From positions 1 to 38,203 of the forward strand of contig JAPYOG010000290.1 in assembly GCA_028278785.1 (NCBI GenBank): 38,203 nucleotides of DNA, given 5' to 3'. The number at the start of each line of letters is the position of its first letter. Position 1 is the stretch's first letter. Both the position numbers and the translations under genes were made by a program. This stretch comes from Candidatus Poriferisocius anaerobius (GTDB lineage Bacteria; Actinomycetota; Acidimicrobiia; Acidimicrobiales; Bin134). Under the pieces are notes generated by a model that worked only from the letters and a program-made list of their open reading frames with translations, ran no database searches and was not told the origin of the DNA. Below, one piece after another: positions 16,241-29,258 of the stretch.

Positions 16241-17945
16241 ATGCTGACCCGCCCGCCCACCGGCGCCATCCCCGACACTGCGGGCTCCTACCAGTTCAAA
16301 GACCGCCACGGGAGGATCATCTACGTGGGCAAGGCCAAGAACCTGCGGTCCCGGCTCGGAAGCTATTTTCAGAACCCGGCGCACTTGCCGGCGCGCACCG
16401 CGCAGATGGTGGCCCAGGCTGAGTCGGTGGAGTGGATCCAGGTGGACACCGAGGTCGACGCCCTGCTGTTGGAGCACAGCCTCATCCAGCAGCACCAGCC
16501 CCGGTTCAACGTCCGCTATCGGGACGACAAGAGCTATCCGTTCCTGTGCGTGACCATGGCGGACGAGTGGCCCCGCGCCATGGTCATACGCGGCCGCAAG
16601 AAGAAGGGCAACCGCTATTTCGGCCCGTACGGGCACGCCTACGCCATCCGGGAGACCCTCGACCAGCTTCTGCGCACGTTCCCCGTCCGCACTTGCAGCG
16701 ACAGCAAGTTCAACCACCATGCCCGCCTGGGACGGCCGTGCCTGCTGCTGCATATCGAGAAGTGCGCGGGGCCGTGCGTGGGCATGGTGGAGCGAGGCCG
16801 CTACAACCAGATGCTGGAGGACTTGCTGGCCTTTTTGGACGGCGACACCGATGAGGTGGTCAAGCGGCTGGAAGGCGATATGGCCGAGGCCGCAGCCGCT
16901 TTGGAGTTCGAGCAGGCCGCCCGATGCCGGGATCGGCTGGCCAGCGTCCGCAAGGCCATCGAGAGCCAAGAGATGGTGGGAGGCCGCTCGGAGGACTACG
17001 ACGTGGTCGGTCTGGCAGACGACGAGCTGGAGGCTGCCTGTCAGGTTTTCTATGTTCGCAAGGGACGAGTGATGGGACGCCGGGGGTTCATCGTGGACAA
17101 GGCCGGTCCTATCAGGCGCCCCGAGTTGCTGGGCAGGGTGTTGGAGCGGCTGTATTTCGAGGATAACCCGCTGGGCAGCCCCAAACAGGTGCTAGTGCCC
17201 GACTTGCCCGAGAACCAAGCGCTGTACGAGGAGTGGCTGCGGCACCAGCGGGGGTCGAGGGTGGCCATCTCGGTGCCCCAGCGGGGGGCAAAGCGCAAGC
17301 TCCAGGAGACGGTCGCCCGCAACGCCGCCGACGCCTTCGCCCGGCACCGCCTCAAGCGCAGCACCGACCACAACAGCCGGGCTCGGGCGCTCAACGATCT
17401 CCAGCGATACCTCGGCCTGCCCGAGGCGCCTCTGCGGATCGAGTGCTACGACATGAGCCACTTCCAGGGGTCCGACTATGTGGGCTCCATGGTGGTCATG
17501 GAGGACGGCCTGCCCCGCAAGTCGGAATACCGCCGGTTCAAGGTGCGAACCGTGGCCGGCAACGACGACGGCCGACCTGGGCCTGGACGGCGAGATCTTT
17601 CCCGCCGGGCTGGCCAAGGAGTTCGAGCTGCTGTTCGTGCCCGGCCGGCCCGACCCGGTGGAGATTCCCCGGCCCTCGGAGAGCCTGTACTTGTTGCAGC
17701 GCATCCGCGACGAGAGCCACCGCTTCGCCAACGACTACCACCGCCAGCTCCGGGGCAAGCGGATGACCCGATCCTCGCTGGACGGGATCGCGGGCCTGGG
17801 CCCCGCCCGGCGGACTCGGCTGGTGAAGGAGCTGGGAGGGGTGCGGGCGGTGGGGAAAGCGCCGCTCGAAGACCTGCTGGCGCTGGGCTGGCTTCCCGAC
17901 GCGGTGGCCCATTGCGTCTACGAGAAACTCCACGGTCCCGGGTAA
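16241..17945 (+). pseudogene. uvrC: Excinuclease ABC subunit C with internal deletion and frame change
   Basis: UvrC makes both incisions in nucleotide excision repair. The first 443 codons are normal: GIY-YIG nuclease domain (AGSYQFKDRHGRIIYVGKAK, residues about 15-35), Cys-rich segment, UVR motif near 205-240, and the start of the RNase H-like domain (IECYDMSHFQGSDYVGSMV). After VAGNDD (codons end at 17569) the homologous protein continues in another frame from 17571 (DLGLDGEIFPAGLAKEFELLFVPGRPDPVEIPR), through DESHRFANDYHR and the C-terminal HhH motifs, to 17945. By family comparison about 55-75 residues are missing, including the DGGKGQ-type segment with a catalytic Asp. The remaining frame after 17569 is out-of-frame nonsense ending at 17956. 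This is either a real null allele or an assembly deletion. Confidence 0.88.
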
Positions 17946-17953
17946 CAGCGCAT

Positions 17954-17959
17954 TAGCCT
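17954..17959 (+). promoter_or_regulatory. -10 box for leaderless rapZ
   Basis: TAGCCT lies 6 nt before GTG 17966, just after the uvrC stop. It would let rapZ be transcribed independently of the damaged uvrC. Confidence 0.5.
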
Positions 17960-17965
17960 GAAGCC

Positions 17966-18838
17966 GTGGCGGAGTTCGTGGTGATCACCGGAATGTCGGG
18001 CGCAGGCCGGTCGCAGGCTGCCAACCACTTCGAGGACTTGGGCTGGTATGTGGTGGACAACCTGCCCCCGGCTTTGCTGCCCAAGGTGCGGGAATTCGCC
18101 GACACCCCTGCCAACGGCATCTCCCGAGTGGGCTTGGTGCTCGGCCTGAACCTCTACCACGATGAGGTGGCCCCCGCGCTGGCCGCGCTCAAAGAATCAG
18201 CTGCGGGCTCGGTGCGGATACTGTTCCTGGACGCATCCACACCGGTGCTGGTGAAGCGCTTCGAGAGCACCAAGCGCCGCCACCCGTTCGCCGGCGACTC
18301 GCCGATGGGCATGTCCGACGCGATCGAGGCTGAGCGGGATGCGCTGGGCTATCTCCGCGGCGAGGCCGACGTGGTGGTGGACACCTCCGAGTACAGCATC
18401 TACCAGCTCAATCATTTCATAGACGAGGTGTTCGACCTGGACGCGGGGCCGGAGTCGGTTACCACCCGGATCATGTCGTTCGGCTTCAAGAACGGCATTC
18501 CGCTCGACGCCGACCTGGTTCTGGACTGCCGATTCCTGCCCAACCCCTACTGGGTGGAGGAGCTTCGCGCCCTCACCGGGCAAGACCAGGCCGTGAGGGA
18601 CTTCTTGCTCACCGGGCAGCCTATGGCTGAAGCCTTCCTCCAGAAGACCGAGGACCTGCTCAAGATGCTGGTGCCCGCCTATGTGACGGAGGGAAAGTCC
18701 TACTTGACCATCGCCTTCGGCTGCACAGGGGGCCGCCACCGCTCGGTCTTCGTGGCCGAGGAGATCGACCGCCGCCTGGCCCGAGATCCCGATCTCGGCG
18801 TCCACCCCTTCATCTCCCACCGCGACCTGGAGAGATAG
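17966..18838 (+). CDS. rapZ: RapZ/YvcJ family nucleotide-binding protein
   Basis: A 290-residue P-loop protein of the RapZ family. In E. coli RapZ is an RNA-binding adaptor controlling glmS; in Gram-positive bacteria the homologue has GTPase/ATPase activity and unclear targets. The Walker A-like GMSGAGRSQA is at 8-17. DNLPPALLP, LFLDASTPVLVKRFESTKRRHP, DTSEYSIYQL, MSFGFKNGIPLDADLVLDCRFLPNPYW and IAFGCTGGRHRSVFVAE are all diagnostic. GTG 17966 is set by the family N-terminus and by TAGCCT 6 nt upstream. The stop lies in the first unit of a 36-bp tandem repeat. Confidence 0.94.
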   Translation: MAEFVVITGMSGAGRSQAANHFEDLGWYVVDNLPPALLPKVREFADTPANGISRVGLVLGLNLYHDEVAPALAALKESAAGSVRILFLDASTPVLVKRFESTKRRHPFAGDSPMGMSDAIEAERDALGYLRGEADVVVDTSEYSIYQLNHFIDEVFDLDAGPESVTTRIMSFGFKNGIPLDADLVLDCRFLPNPYWVEELRALTGQDQAVRDFLLTGQPMAEAFLQKTEDLLKMLVPAYVTEGKSYLTIAFGCTGGRHRSVFVAEEIDRRLARDPDLGVHPFISHRDLER

Positions 18839-18918
18839 CTCAGCGCCATCTCCCACCGGGACCTGGAGAGATAGCTCAGCGCCATCTCCCACCGCGACCT
18901 GGAGAGGCAGCTCAGAGC
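18811..18918. repeat. 36-bp tandem repeat, three copies, at the rapZ 3' end
   Basis: Units start at 18811, 18847 and 18883 (CATCTCCCACCGCGACCTGG ...). The first unit holds the last rapZ codons (ISHRDLER) and its TAG stop, and each of the first two units would encode ISHRDLER-stop. The second unit differs from the first by one base; the third is diverged at its end. The array overlaps the last bases of the convergent desaturase-family gene. Confidence 0.9.
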
Positions 18919-19919
18919 TTGGCGCTGGTGTGAGACCGGTGGGGCTGGCCGGCGCCTTGGGGGGTTCCGTCGTGGAAAGTGCCGAGCAGCTCGTCCAGCG
19001 GCGATTCGAGTCCGCCCATGTTGTACTTGAAGAGCTTGTGGTGGATCTGGTGGTGGAAGTCGCCCAGCTCGAAGCGGGCCTGGCGCCGGCTGCTCGGCCC
19101 AAGCAGCAGAGCGTCGTAGCCGGTGTGCGACAGCGGCGCCCCGAGGCCATGGTGCATGGACATGAAATACATGTGAATCGGGTGCGAAGGCACCAAGAAC
19201 AAGAGCAGAACGTCGGAGAACAGAGCGATGTGCTCGATGGGATGCATCGAGAGCCCCGACCACGGTCCCACGTTCACGTTGCGGTGGTGCCAGGAGTGGA
19301 TGCGCCGATACGCCGGCCCCAGATGCAGCAGCCGGTGGTGGACGGAGAAGTACAGGATCGACCACCAGGGGATGATGGCCAGGAACACCGCGAACCAGAC
19401 GGGGTTGTCGCTGAAGGAGATCGACGGTGCGTGCCCGTTGGCGTAGGCCCACAGCAGCAGCGACTCGAAGCCGGTCCAGATAAGCGGGGCCGGCACCAGC
19501 GTCAGGAAGGTGTTCTCCCGAACCTGGTTCCCGAGCAGGAACACCCTCTTGCTCTGGCCGAACGGCCGGGTGTCGTAGCGCAGGGAGTCGCCCTGGCGCC
19601 GCAGCGTGTAGTACCACACATGGAGCCCCCCGGCGACGAGCGCCACCAGGACCAGGTTGCGGAGCCACACCTCGAACATCCAGCCGAGCTGGAAGCTCTT
19701 GGCGCGCTCGGGCGAGGGCATGAACCAGGCCCAGATTCCAAAGGAGACGGCCAGCATCAAAAAGCGCGGCCTCAGCGGAAGCCAGGTGCGGGCCAGGTGC
19801 TTGGCTATGGCGCCGGGGCGTGGGGGCCAGTGCAAAAACGGCGCAGAGCGCAGCGGAAGCTCCGGCGTGTAGTTCCATCTGACAGCACTGCGGCCGGTGG
19901 GCGCAGAGGACGCGCTCAT
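18912..19919 (-). CDS. Sterol desaturase/fatty acid hydroxylase family membrane protein
   Basis: A 335-residue integral membrane di-iron enzyme of the fatty acid hydroxylase superfamily, which hydroxylates or desaturates lipids such as sterols, carotenoids or fatty acyl chains. The histidine boxes are complete: HHRLLH, HSWHH, HPIEH, HHGLGAPLSH and FHHQIHH. About five hydrophobic segments precede and interleave with them. It lies on the opposite strand to rapZ and gap, downstream of an acyl-CoA synthetase gene (123-bp gap) that may supply its substrate. The lipid substrate cannot be told from sequence. Confidence 0.88.
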   Translation of the reverse strand: MSASSAPTGRSAVRWNYTPELPLRSAPFLHWPPRPGAIAKHLARTWLPLRPRFLMLAVSFGIWAWFMPSPERAKSFQLGWMFEVWLRNLVLVALVAGGLHVWYYTLRRQGDSLRYDTRPFGQSKRVFLLGNQVRENTFLTLVPAPLIWTGFESLLLWAYANGHAPSISFSDNPVWFAVFLAIIPWWSILYFSVHHRLLHLGPAYRRIHSWHHRNVNVGPWSGLSMHPIEHIALFSDVLLLFLVPSHPIHMYFMSMHHGLGAPLSHTGYDALLLGPSSRRQARFELGDFHHQIHHKLFKYNMGGLESPLDELLGTFHDGTPQGAGQPHRSHTSAKL

Positions 19920-20042
19920 ACACCGACCGCCGAGGCAGCATCCCGAAGCTGCCGGCGACTCTCCAGGCTTGCCACCGAGGGCAGCTTATGTTTGGGGAGC
20001 TATCGGGTTCAAGCATGAGAACATCTGGGCGAGCCAGTCCGG

Positions 20043-21545
20043 TCAGACCTCGGCGAGGAGTTCGCGGAGGCGGACTTTGAGGATTTTGCCGGTGGCGGTG
20101 CGAGGGAAGCCGTCCACAGCGATGAACTCGTCGGGAACCTTGACCTTGGCCAAGCGGGCACGGCACCAGTCGAGGAGCCCGTCGAGCCCCCCACCTGGGT
20201 GAAGGGCGACGAAAGCCACCGGGCGCTCGCCCCAGTCTGGGTCGGACCGCCCCACCACCGCTGCCTCCGAGACGGCCGGATGCAGGTGGAGCACGGCCTC
20301 GATCTCGCTGGGGTAGATGTTGACCCCGCCGCTGATGAGCATGTCCTTGGCTCGGCCCGCGATGTAGAGATAGCCGTCGTCGTCGAATCGCCCCAGATCC
20401 CCGGTTCGCAGCCATCCGCCGACCAGAGCCTCGGCGGTCTGGCCGGGGTCGCGCCAGTAGCAGGCCATCGCCTTCTCGCTCTTCACCCAGATCTCGCCCA
20501 CCTCTCCCGGAGCTGTGAGGGCGCCGCCCTCGTCACGGAGCTCGATGCGGACGCCGGGCACGACCCGACCGCACGAGCCGAGCAGCTCGGGGCGCCCGGC
20601 CATGGCCAGGTCGTGGTCCTCGGGCAAGAGCCCGGTGAGATTGGAAACGCACTCTGTGATGCCGTAGCTCTGGTGCATACCGCAGCCGAAGCGCTCTCGA
20701 GCCTGCCGGATGAGCGGCTCGGCTGCGGGGGCGGCCCCGTAGACGATGAGCCGGAGGCTGGAGAGGTCGGCGCCGTCGAAGCCGGGGTGGTCGAGGAGGC
20801 GGCGGATCTGCGCGGGGACGAGCACCGATACCGTCACCCGGTGCTCGGCGACCGCGGTGAAGAACGATTCGGGTGAGAATGAGCCCAACACCACGTGGGT
20901 CTGGCCGTCAGCCAGCATGGAGCACACCCGAGCGCCGGCGGCGGTGTGGTGCAACGGCGTGGTCGACAAGCACACGTCGTCGGGGCGAAACCTCTGCACC
21001 AAGGCCATGGTCATCCCGTTGAAGGCCAAACCCCGCTGGGTGAGGCACACCCCTTTCGGGCGCCCGGTGGTGCCGCTGGTGTAGAGGATCAGCGCTGTGT
21101 CGTCTTCAGCCGCGCGGTCCAGATCGGCGAACGGCGCCGACCTCAGCAGCTCCTCGTAGGCATCGGCGTCTGCGTCGACAACCGGGCCGGCAGCGCCGAT
21201 CGCCCCCAAACGCCGGGCGTATCGACCGCTTGCCACTGTGAGTCGAGGTTCGGCGCTCGACAGGATGAATGCCAGCTCGGGGTCGGTGAGCTGAGTGTTC
21301 AGAGGCACGGCCGCCGCGCCCAGGTAGGCCGCCGCCAAGTAGACGTCGAAGAAGACCAGCCCGTTGTCGGCCATGAGCGCCACCCGGTCGCCCGGGCCCA
21401 CTCCCGCGTCTTCAAGCCCGGTCGCCAACCGGCGAACCCGGTCCCTCAGCTCCGAGAACACTGCTGAGGGCCCTCCGGCGACCGCTGCCGCAGTCCTTTG
21501 GGGATAGAGCGCCGCATCACGCTCCAACAGGTCAACAACCCGCAT
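20043..21545 (-). CDS. AMP-dependent acyl-CoA synthetase/ligase (class I adenylate-forming)
   Basis: A 500-residue ANL-superfamily enzyme that activates a carboxylic acid with ATP and joins it to CoA. Motifs appear in order: LYTSGTTGRPKG (P-loop), YGITE, GWLRTGDLG, IAGRAKDMLISGGVNIYPSEIE, and the C-terminal catalytic Lys in PRTATGKILK. Length and motif spacing are normal, so the enzyme should be active. It is followed on the same strand by the hydroxylase-family gene, suggesting a shared lipid pathway. The acid substrate is unknown. The start (MRVVDLLERDAALYPQRTA) is family-typical. Confidence 0.9.
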   Translation of the reverse strand: MRVVDLLERDAALYPQRTAAAVAGGPSAVFSELRDRVRRLATGLEDAGVGPGDRVALMADNGLVFFDVYLAAAYLGAAAVPLNTQLTDPELAFILSSAEPRLTVASGRYARRLGAIGAAGPVVDADADAYEELLRSAPFADLDRAAEDDTALILYTSGTTGRPKGVCLTQRGLAFNGMTMALVQRFRPDDVCLSTTPLHHTAAGARVCSMLADGQTHVVLGSFSPESFFTAVAEHRVTVSVLVPAQIRRLLDHPGFDGADLSSLRLIVYGAAPAAEPLIRQARERFGCGMHQSYGITECVSNLTGLLPEDHDLAMAGRPELLGSCGRVVPGVRIELRDEGGALTAPGEVGEIWVKSEKAMACYWRDPGQTAEALVGGWLRTGDLGRFDDDGYLYIAGRAKDMLISGGVNIYPSEIEAVLHLHPAVSEAAVVGRSDPDWGERPVAFVALHPGGGLDGLLDWCRARLAKVKVPDEFIAVDGFPRTATGKILKVRLRELLAEV

Positions 21546-21628
21546 CAGGCCAACAAGGGCTCATGGCGCCATCAGTATGGATGTGCAGAGTGGGGGCATA
21601 GATGTGCATTGCAGCCGCGGCCCTACGT

Positions 21629-21634
21629 TAGTCT
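21629..21634 (+). promoter_or_regulatory. -10 box for leaderless gap operon
   Basis: TAGTCT lies 7 nt before ATG 21642 and is probably the promoter for gap-pgk-tpiA. Confidence 0.5.
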
Positions 21635-21641
21635 CAGCACC

Positions 21642-22652
<1,011 letters not shown>

Positions 22653-22660
22653 GCACCGAG

Positions 22661-23773
22661 GTGCTGCCCACCCTTGAAACGCTGAGCGAGTCCCTCGGCG
22701 GGCTGGACGGTAGCCGAATACTGCTGCGGGCCGATTTCAACGTGCCGCTCGGCCCTGGGGGCGAGATTGCCGACGACTTCCGCATAAAGGCCGCTCTGCC
22801 CACCATTCGGTGGCTGACCGGCCAAGGGGCAGCGGTCACGGCATGCAGCCACTTGGGCCGCCCCGCCGGCAAGCCCGACCCCCGGTACTCGCTGGCCCGG
22901 GTGCGGGCCCGGCTGGCCGAGCTTGCGCCCGGCGTGGAACTGCGGGAGAACTTGCGCTTCGAGCCGGGGGAGACCGGCAACGACGACCGGCTGGTCCAGC
23001 AGCTTGCCGACGGCTGCCACGGCTACGTGAACGACGCTTTCGGGGCGTCGCATCGGGCCCACGCCTCCATCGTGGGGCCGCCCCTCCATCTGCCCAGCGC
23101 CGCCGGGCGCCTGTTGTCCAAAGAGGTCGAAGTGCTGCTCGGGTTGCGGGCAAATCCCAAGCGGCCGTTCGTCGCGGTGCTGGGCGGGGCCAAAGTCAGC
23201 GACAAGCTGGGGGTGATCCACGCCTTGCTGGAGACCGCCGATGAGGTGGTGATCGGCGGAGGCATGTGCTTCACGTTCCTGGCCGCATTGGGCCACAGCG
23301 TGGGCGACTCGCTCCTCGAGCCCGACCAGATCGAGGCCTGCGCCCGGCTGCTGGGCGCCGGGGCGCCCATCCGGCTCCCCTCCGACATCACCACTTTGGC
23401 CCCGGGGGAGCGGGTGGTGCAGGCCGGGGTGGATCTGCGCCCCGGCTGGCGGGGCCTGGATATAGGCCCGGGCACCGCAGCGGAGTTCAGCGACGTCATC
23501 GCCGGGGCGGGCACAGTTCTGTGGAACGGGCCCATGGGCCTGTTCGAAGATCCCCGGTTCGCTGCGGGGACCAAGGTGGTGGCCCAGGCGCTGGCCGACA
23601 GCCGGGCCTTCACCGTGGTGGGCGGAGGCGACAGCGCCGCCGCGGTGCGCCAATTCGCGCTCGATCGGGACATGAACCACGTGTCCACCGGCGGCGGGGC
23701 GTCGTTGGAGCTGATAGAGCGGGGCGACCTGCCCGGCTTGAAGGCGCTGAGGGAATCCGCCGACAACCCATGA
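22661..23773 (+). CDS. pgk: Phosphoglycerate kinase
   Basis: A 370-residue glycolytic kinase making ATP from 1,3-bisphosphoglycerate. LLRADFNVPLG, CSHLGRPAGKPDPRYSL, YVNDAFGASHRAHAS, VLGGAKVSDKLGVI, GGGMCFTFLAA, NGPMGLFEDPRFAAGT and GGGDSAAAV all match. The protein is slightly shorter than usual (about 390-400). GTG 22661, 9 bp after the gap stop, gives a normal N-terminus; the frame extends upstream over the gap end but that part is unlikely to be translated. Its stop lies just before the tpiA ribosome binding site. Confidence 0.95.
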   Translation: MLPTLETLSESLGGLDGSRILLRADFNVPLGPGGEIADDFRIKAALPTIRWLTGQGAAVTACSHLGRPAGKPDPRYSLARVRARLAELAPGVELRENLRFEPGETGNDDRLVQQLADGCHGYVNDAFGASHRAHASIVGPPLHLPSAAGRLLSKEVEVLLGLRANPKRPFVAVLGGAKVSDKLGVIHALLETADEVVIGGGMCFTFLAALGHSVGDSLLEPDQIEACARLLGAGAPIRLPSDITTLAPGERVVQAGVDLRPGWRGLDIGPGTAAEFSDVIAGAGTVLWNGPMGLFEDPRFAAGTKVVAQALADSRAFTVVGGGDSAAAVRQFALDRDMNHVSTGGGASLELIERGDLPGLKALRESADNP

Positions 23774-23784
23774 GGAGCACGGCA

Positions 23785-24561
<777 letters not shown>

Positions 24562-24608
24562 AGGGCGAGCGCGGGCACACGGTTGGGTCCGCAGGGCAGC
24601 CGAGCGGG

Positions 24609-24614
24609 TAGGAT
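24609..24614 (+). promoter_or_regulatory. -10 box for leaderless secG
   Basis: TAGGAT lies 8 nt before GTG 24623, in the gap after tpiA. secG may therefore have its own transcript as well as read-through. Confidence 0.5.
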
Positions 24615-24622
24615 GACTCGCT

Positions 24623-24853
24623 GTGACCATTGCTCTTGTGGTGATCGATGTGGCGTCTGCGTTGGGCCTGCTGCTTCTGGTGCTGTTGCACAGCGGGCGG
24701 GGCGGCGGCTTGTCGGACATGTTCGGAGGCGGCTTCGGAACGCAGGCCGCAGGATCGACGGTTATCGAGAAGAACCTGGACCGCCTCACGATTGTGGCCG
24801 CTCTGATCTTCTCGTTCTCCACTCTGGCACTGGCCCTGCTGCTGGACACCTAG
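24623..24853 (+). CDS. secG: Preprotein translocase subunit SecG
   Basis: A 76-residue membrane protein, the small non-essential subunit of the SecYEG channel. It has two membrane segments (about 3-23 and 56-74) joined by a cytoplasmic loop with HSGRGGGLSDMFGGG and VIEKNLDRLT, as in actinobacterial SecG. The GTG start is supported by TAGGAT 8 nt upstream and by the first membrane segment starting immediately. Its place after tpiA is the common actinobacterial order. Confidence 0.92.
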   Translation: MTIALVVIDVASALGLLLLVLLHSGRGGGLSDMFGGGFGTQAAGSTVIEKNLDRLTIVAALIFSFSTLALALLLDT

Positions 24854-24860
24854 TCGTCGG

Positions 24861-25967
24861 GTGGATTTCGCGCTCACCCCCGAATTGCTGGATCTGCGCC
24901 GCCGGGCGCGGGCCGTGGCCGCCGACGGCGTGGCCCGTTTCGGACGCTCCAACGACTCCTGGATAAACGGCTATTCCAAGCAGTTCGCCAGGATCATGGC
25001 CGATGAGGGCTGGATCGGGATGGGGTGGCCCACGCGTTACGGGGGACGGGCTCGGCCTCCCATCGAGCGGCTGATCGTGGCCGAGGAGATGATCAGCGTG
25101 GGCGCTCCGGTGGCGGCCATGTGGTTCGCCGACCGACAGATGGGCCCAGCGCTGATCGCGTACGGGAGCGAGCGGCAGAAGGCCGAGTTCCTGCCCCGAA
25201 TGCTGTCGGGGGAGTCGACCTGGTGCATCGGCATGAGCGAGCCCGATGCCGGCTCGGATTTGGCCTCCGTGGGCACTCGGGCGGTTCGCGACGGCGACTG
25301 CTTCGTGATCGACGGCCAGAAGATCTGGACGAGCTTCGCCAACCTCGCCGATTACTGCTATCTCATCTGCCGCACCGACGACAAGGGCCCGCCCCATCGG
25401 GGAGTGAGCGAGATCATCGTGCCCATGGACACGCCGGGCATAGAGGTGCGCCCCATCACCGACATGATCGGCCACCGCCACTTCTGCGAGATCTACTTCA
25501 CCGGGGTGCGGGTGCCGGCCGAGAACCTGGTGGGCGCGGAGGGCGACGCCTTCAAGCAGACCATGGCCCAGCTGGCCCACGAGCGCGGCGGGATCGACCG
25601 CCTTGCGTCCAATCGGGCGCTGTTCCTCCATGCCCGGTCCGTGGCCGACTGGGACGATCCCCTGGTCCGCCAGCAAGTCGCCCGCTTGGAGGCCGAGTAC
25701 CGGGTGGGCAGGCTGCTCGTGTACCGCGAGGCGCTGGGCCAGGCGCCTGCCGGCTTCAGCGCCGCCACCAAGGCGTTCTGCACCGAGCACCAGCAGCGGG
25801 TGGCCCAATTCGCCGCCGCCAGTCTGGGCCCGGCCGCGCTGCTCCAAGACGAGTGGACCCAGGCGATCTTCTACGCCCCCGCCTACACCATCGCCGGCGG
25901 CACCTCCAACATCATGCGCAACATCCTCGGCGAGCGGGTCTTGGGACTGCCCCGCGAACCCCGCTGA
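24861..25967 (+). CDS. Acyl-CoA dehydrogenase family protein
   Basis: A 368-residue FAD-dependent acyl-CoA dehydrogenase, oxidising an acyl-CoA thioester to its enoyl form. The central domain shows GMSEPDAGSDLASVGTRA and the IDGQKIWTSFANLADY substrate/flavin loop. The helical C-terminus ends with IAGGTSNIMRNILGERVLGLPR. It starts 8 bp after secG at GTG 24861, so it may be co-transcribed with it. Its TGA stop begins a 12-bp tandem duplication. The substrate class (fatty acid, steroid or branched) is not evident. Confidence 0.9.
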   Translation: MDFALTPELLDLRRRARAVAADGVARFGRSNDSWINGYSKQFARIMADEGWIGMGWPTRYGGRARPPIERLIVAEEMISVGAPVAAMWFADRQMGPALIAYGSERQKAEFLPRMLSGESTWCIGMSEPDAGSDLASVGTRAVRDGDCFVIDGQKIWTSFANLADYCYLICRTDDKGPPHRGVSEIIVPMDTPGIEVRPITDMIGHRHFCEIYFTGVRVPAENLVGAEGDAFKQTMAQLAHERGGIDRLASNRALFLHARSVADWDDPLVRQQVARLEAEYRVGRLLVYREALGQAPAGFSAATKAFCTEHQQRVAQFAAASLGPAALLQDEWTQAIFYAPAYTIAGGTSNIMRNILGERVLGLPREPR

Positions 25968-25988
25968 GACAGGGGATGAGACAGGGGA
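25965..25988 (+). repeat. 12-bp tandem duplication starting at a stop codon
   Basis: TGAGACAGGGGA occurs twice in perfect tandem (25965-25976 and 25977-25988). The first TGA is the stop of the acyl-CoA dehydrogenase gene. The duplication doubles the stop-codon region between two convergent genes. Confidence 0.9.
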
Positions 25989-26027
25989 GATGGAAGCACC
26001 GAGCGCCGCCGGCGCCGCTCCGCCCGC

Positions 26028-26855
26028 TCAGGGCTGGGTGCTGTCCGCCAGAAAGCCGATCAGCGGCGCGGTGCTGCCGCCGTCCACAAGCAGATCTGTG
26101 CCGGTCACAAACGAGGCGCCTGCCGAGCACAGGAATTCGATTACGGAGGCTATCTCGTCGGGCTGGCCCACTCGCCGGAGCGGTGTCATCTCGATGATGT
26201 CCTGCATCAGCGGCTGGAGGGCAAGCTCTTGTCGGCCCATCGGCGTCTCGATGATGCCCGGCGAAAGCGACATGATTCGAGCCCCCTTGGCCCCCCACTC
26301 CGAAGCCCTTCGCAGAACCTCCTGGCGCACTGCCCATTTCGACCAGACGTAGGCGAGGTCGGGCTGATCGACTCCGGCGGCCACTGCGTCGGCCAGAAAC
26401 CCCTCGGCCAACGGCTCGGCCATCAATGCCGCTATCTCGGTCTGGCCGCCGTCTAGGAGGTGCCCGGCCTGCGATGCCACGACTACCGCAGCAGTCTCCT
26501 CGTTGGCCAGCGGGGCCAGCGCGTCGAGGAGCCGCACAGTGCCGAGGAGGTTCACCTCGAGAATGCGCGAGGCGTCGGCCATGGTCGGGCTCAGGCCCGC
26601 GGTGTGGGCCACCGCCCGCAAGCACCCCTGCTCGGCGACCGCGGCGGCAATCTGCTCGCCGCTGCGGGCATCGGCGAGATCCACCGGCACGGGCACCACT
26701 GTGCCCAGAGCACCGAGTTCCCGGGCAGCGGCCTCGGTGCGGGCGGCGCCGACGTCGGCGCAGATCACAGCATCGCCGGCGGCCAGGAAACGGGCGGCAC
26801 AGGCTGAGCCCATCCCCCCTGCTGCTCCGGTGACGACGCTTGTGGGACGGCTCAC
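26028..26855 (-). CDS. Short-chain dehydrogenase/reductase (SDR)
   Basis: A 275-residue NAD(P)-dependent oxidoreductase. [14 protein letters not shown] is the cofactor-binding glycine motif, with an Asp (CADVG) after strand 2 that would favour NAD. The catalytic Ser is in VVVASQAGH and the Tyr-Lys pair in YVWSK, with a longer than usual stretch between them. [10 protein letters not shown] and [13 protein letters not shown] match the classical SDR C-terminus. GTG 26855 is selected because TAGTCT lies 7 nt upstream; starts further upstream would add an atypical Cys/His-rich leader. It converges on the acyl-CoA dehydrogenase gene. Substrate unknown. Confidence 0.87.
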   Translation of the reverse strand: MSRPTSVVTGAAGGMGSACAARFLAAGDAVICADVGAARTEAAARELGALGTVVPVPVDLADARSGEQIAAAVAEQGCLRAVAHTAGLSPTMADASRILEVNLLGTVRLLDALAPLANEETAAVVVASQAGHLLDGGQTEIAALMAEPLAEGFLADAVAAGVDQPDLAYVWSKWAVRQEVLRRASEWGAKGARIMSLSPGIIETPMGRQELALQPLMQDIIEMTPLRRVGQPDEIASVIEFLCSAGASFVTGTDLLVDGGSTAPLIGFLADSTQP

Positions 26856-26862
26856 GACGCCG

Positions 26863-26868
26863 AGACTA
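26863..26868 (-). promoter_or_regulatory. -10 box for leaderless SDR gene
   Basis: TAGTCT on the minus strand lies 7 nt before GTG 26855. It fixes the SDR start and is divergent from the katG promoter region. Confidence 0.5.
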
Positions 26869-26977
26869 CTCAGCAGAGCACCGCGATGCGCGCCGCAGTG
26901 AGCTTTGCACAGTCCAAGCATTAGGATGGTTTTTTTGAATCAACCGCCAGCCGACCGACACATCAAAGGAGAGTCCA

Positions 26978-29161
<2,184 letters not shown>

Positions 29162-29258
29162 GCGCAGTGCGGCGGTGGACGCCGGCGGCACTCCCGCACA
29201 GAGTTGGGCGCCCGACGCGATAAGGTTCCCTCTGCGCCGGCAGGCCGTCGGCGTCCAC

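Noticed and set aside
17570-17956. Continuation of the uvrC first frame after 17569
   Set aside because: It is Arg/Pro/Gly-rich with no UvrC similarity, while the neighbouring frame carries the true UvrC C-terminus.
18811-18918. A CRISPR array or recombination attachment site
   Set aside because: The units are directly tandem without spacers and derive from the rapZ tail.
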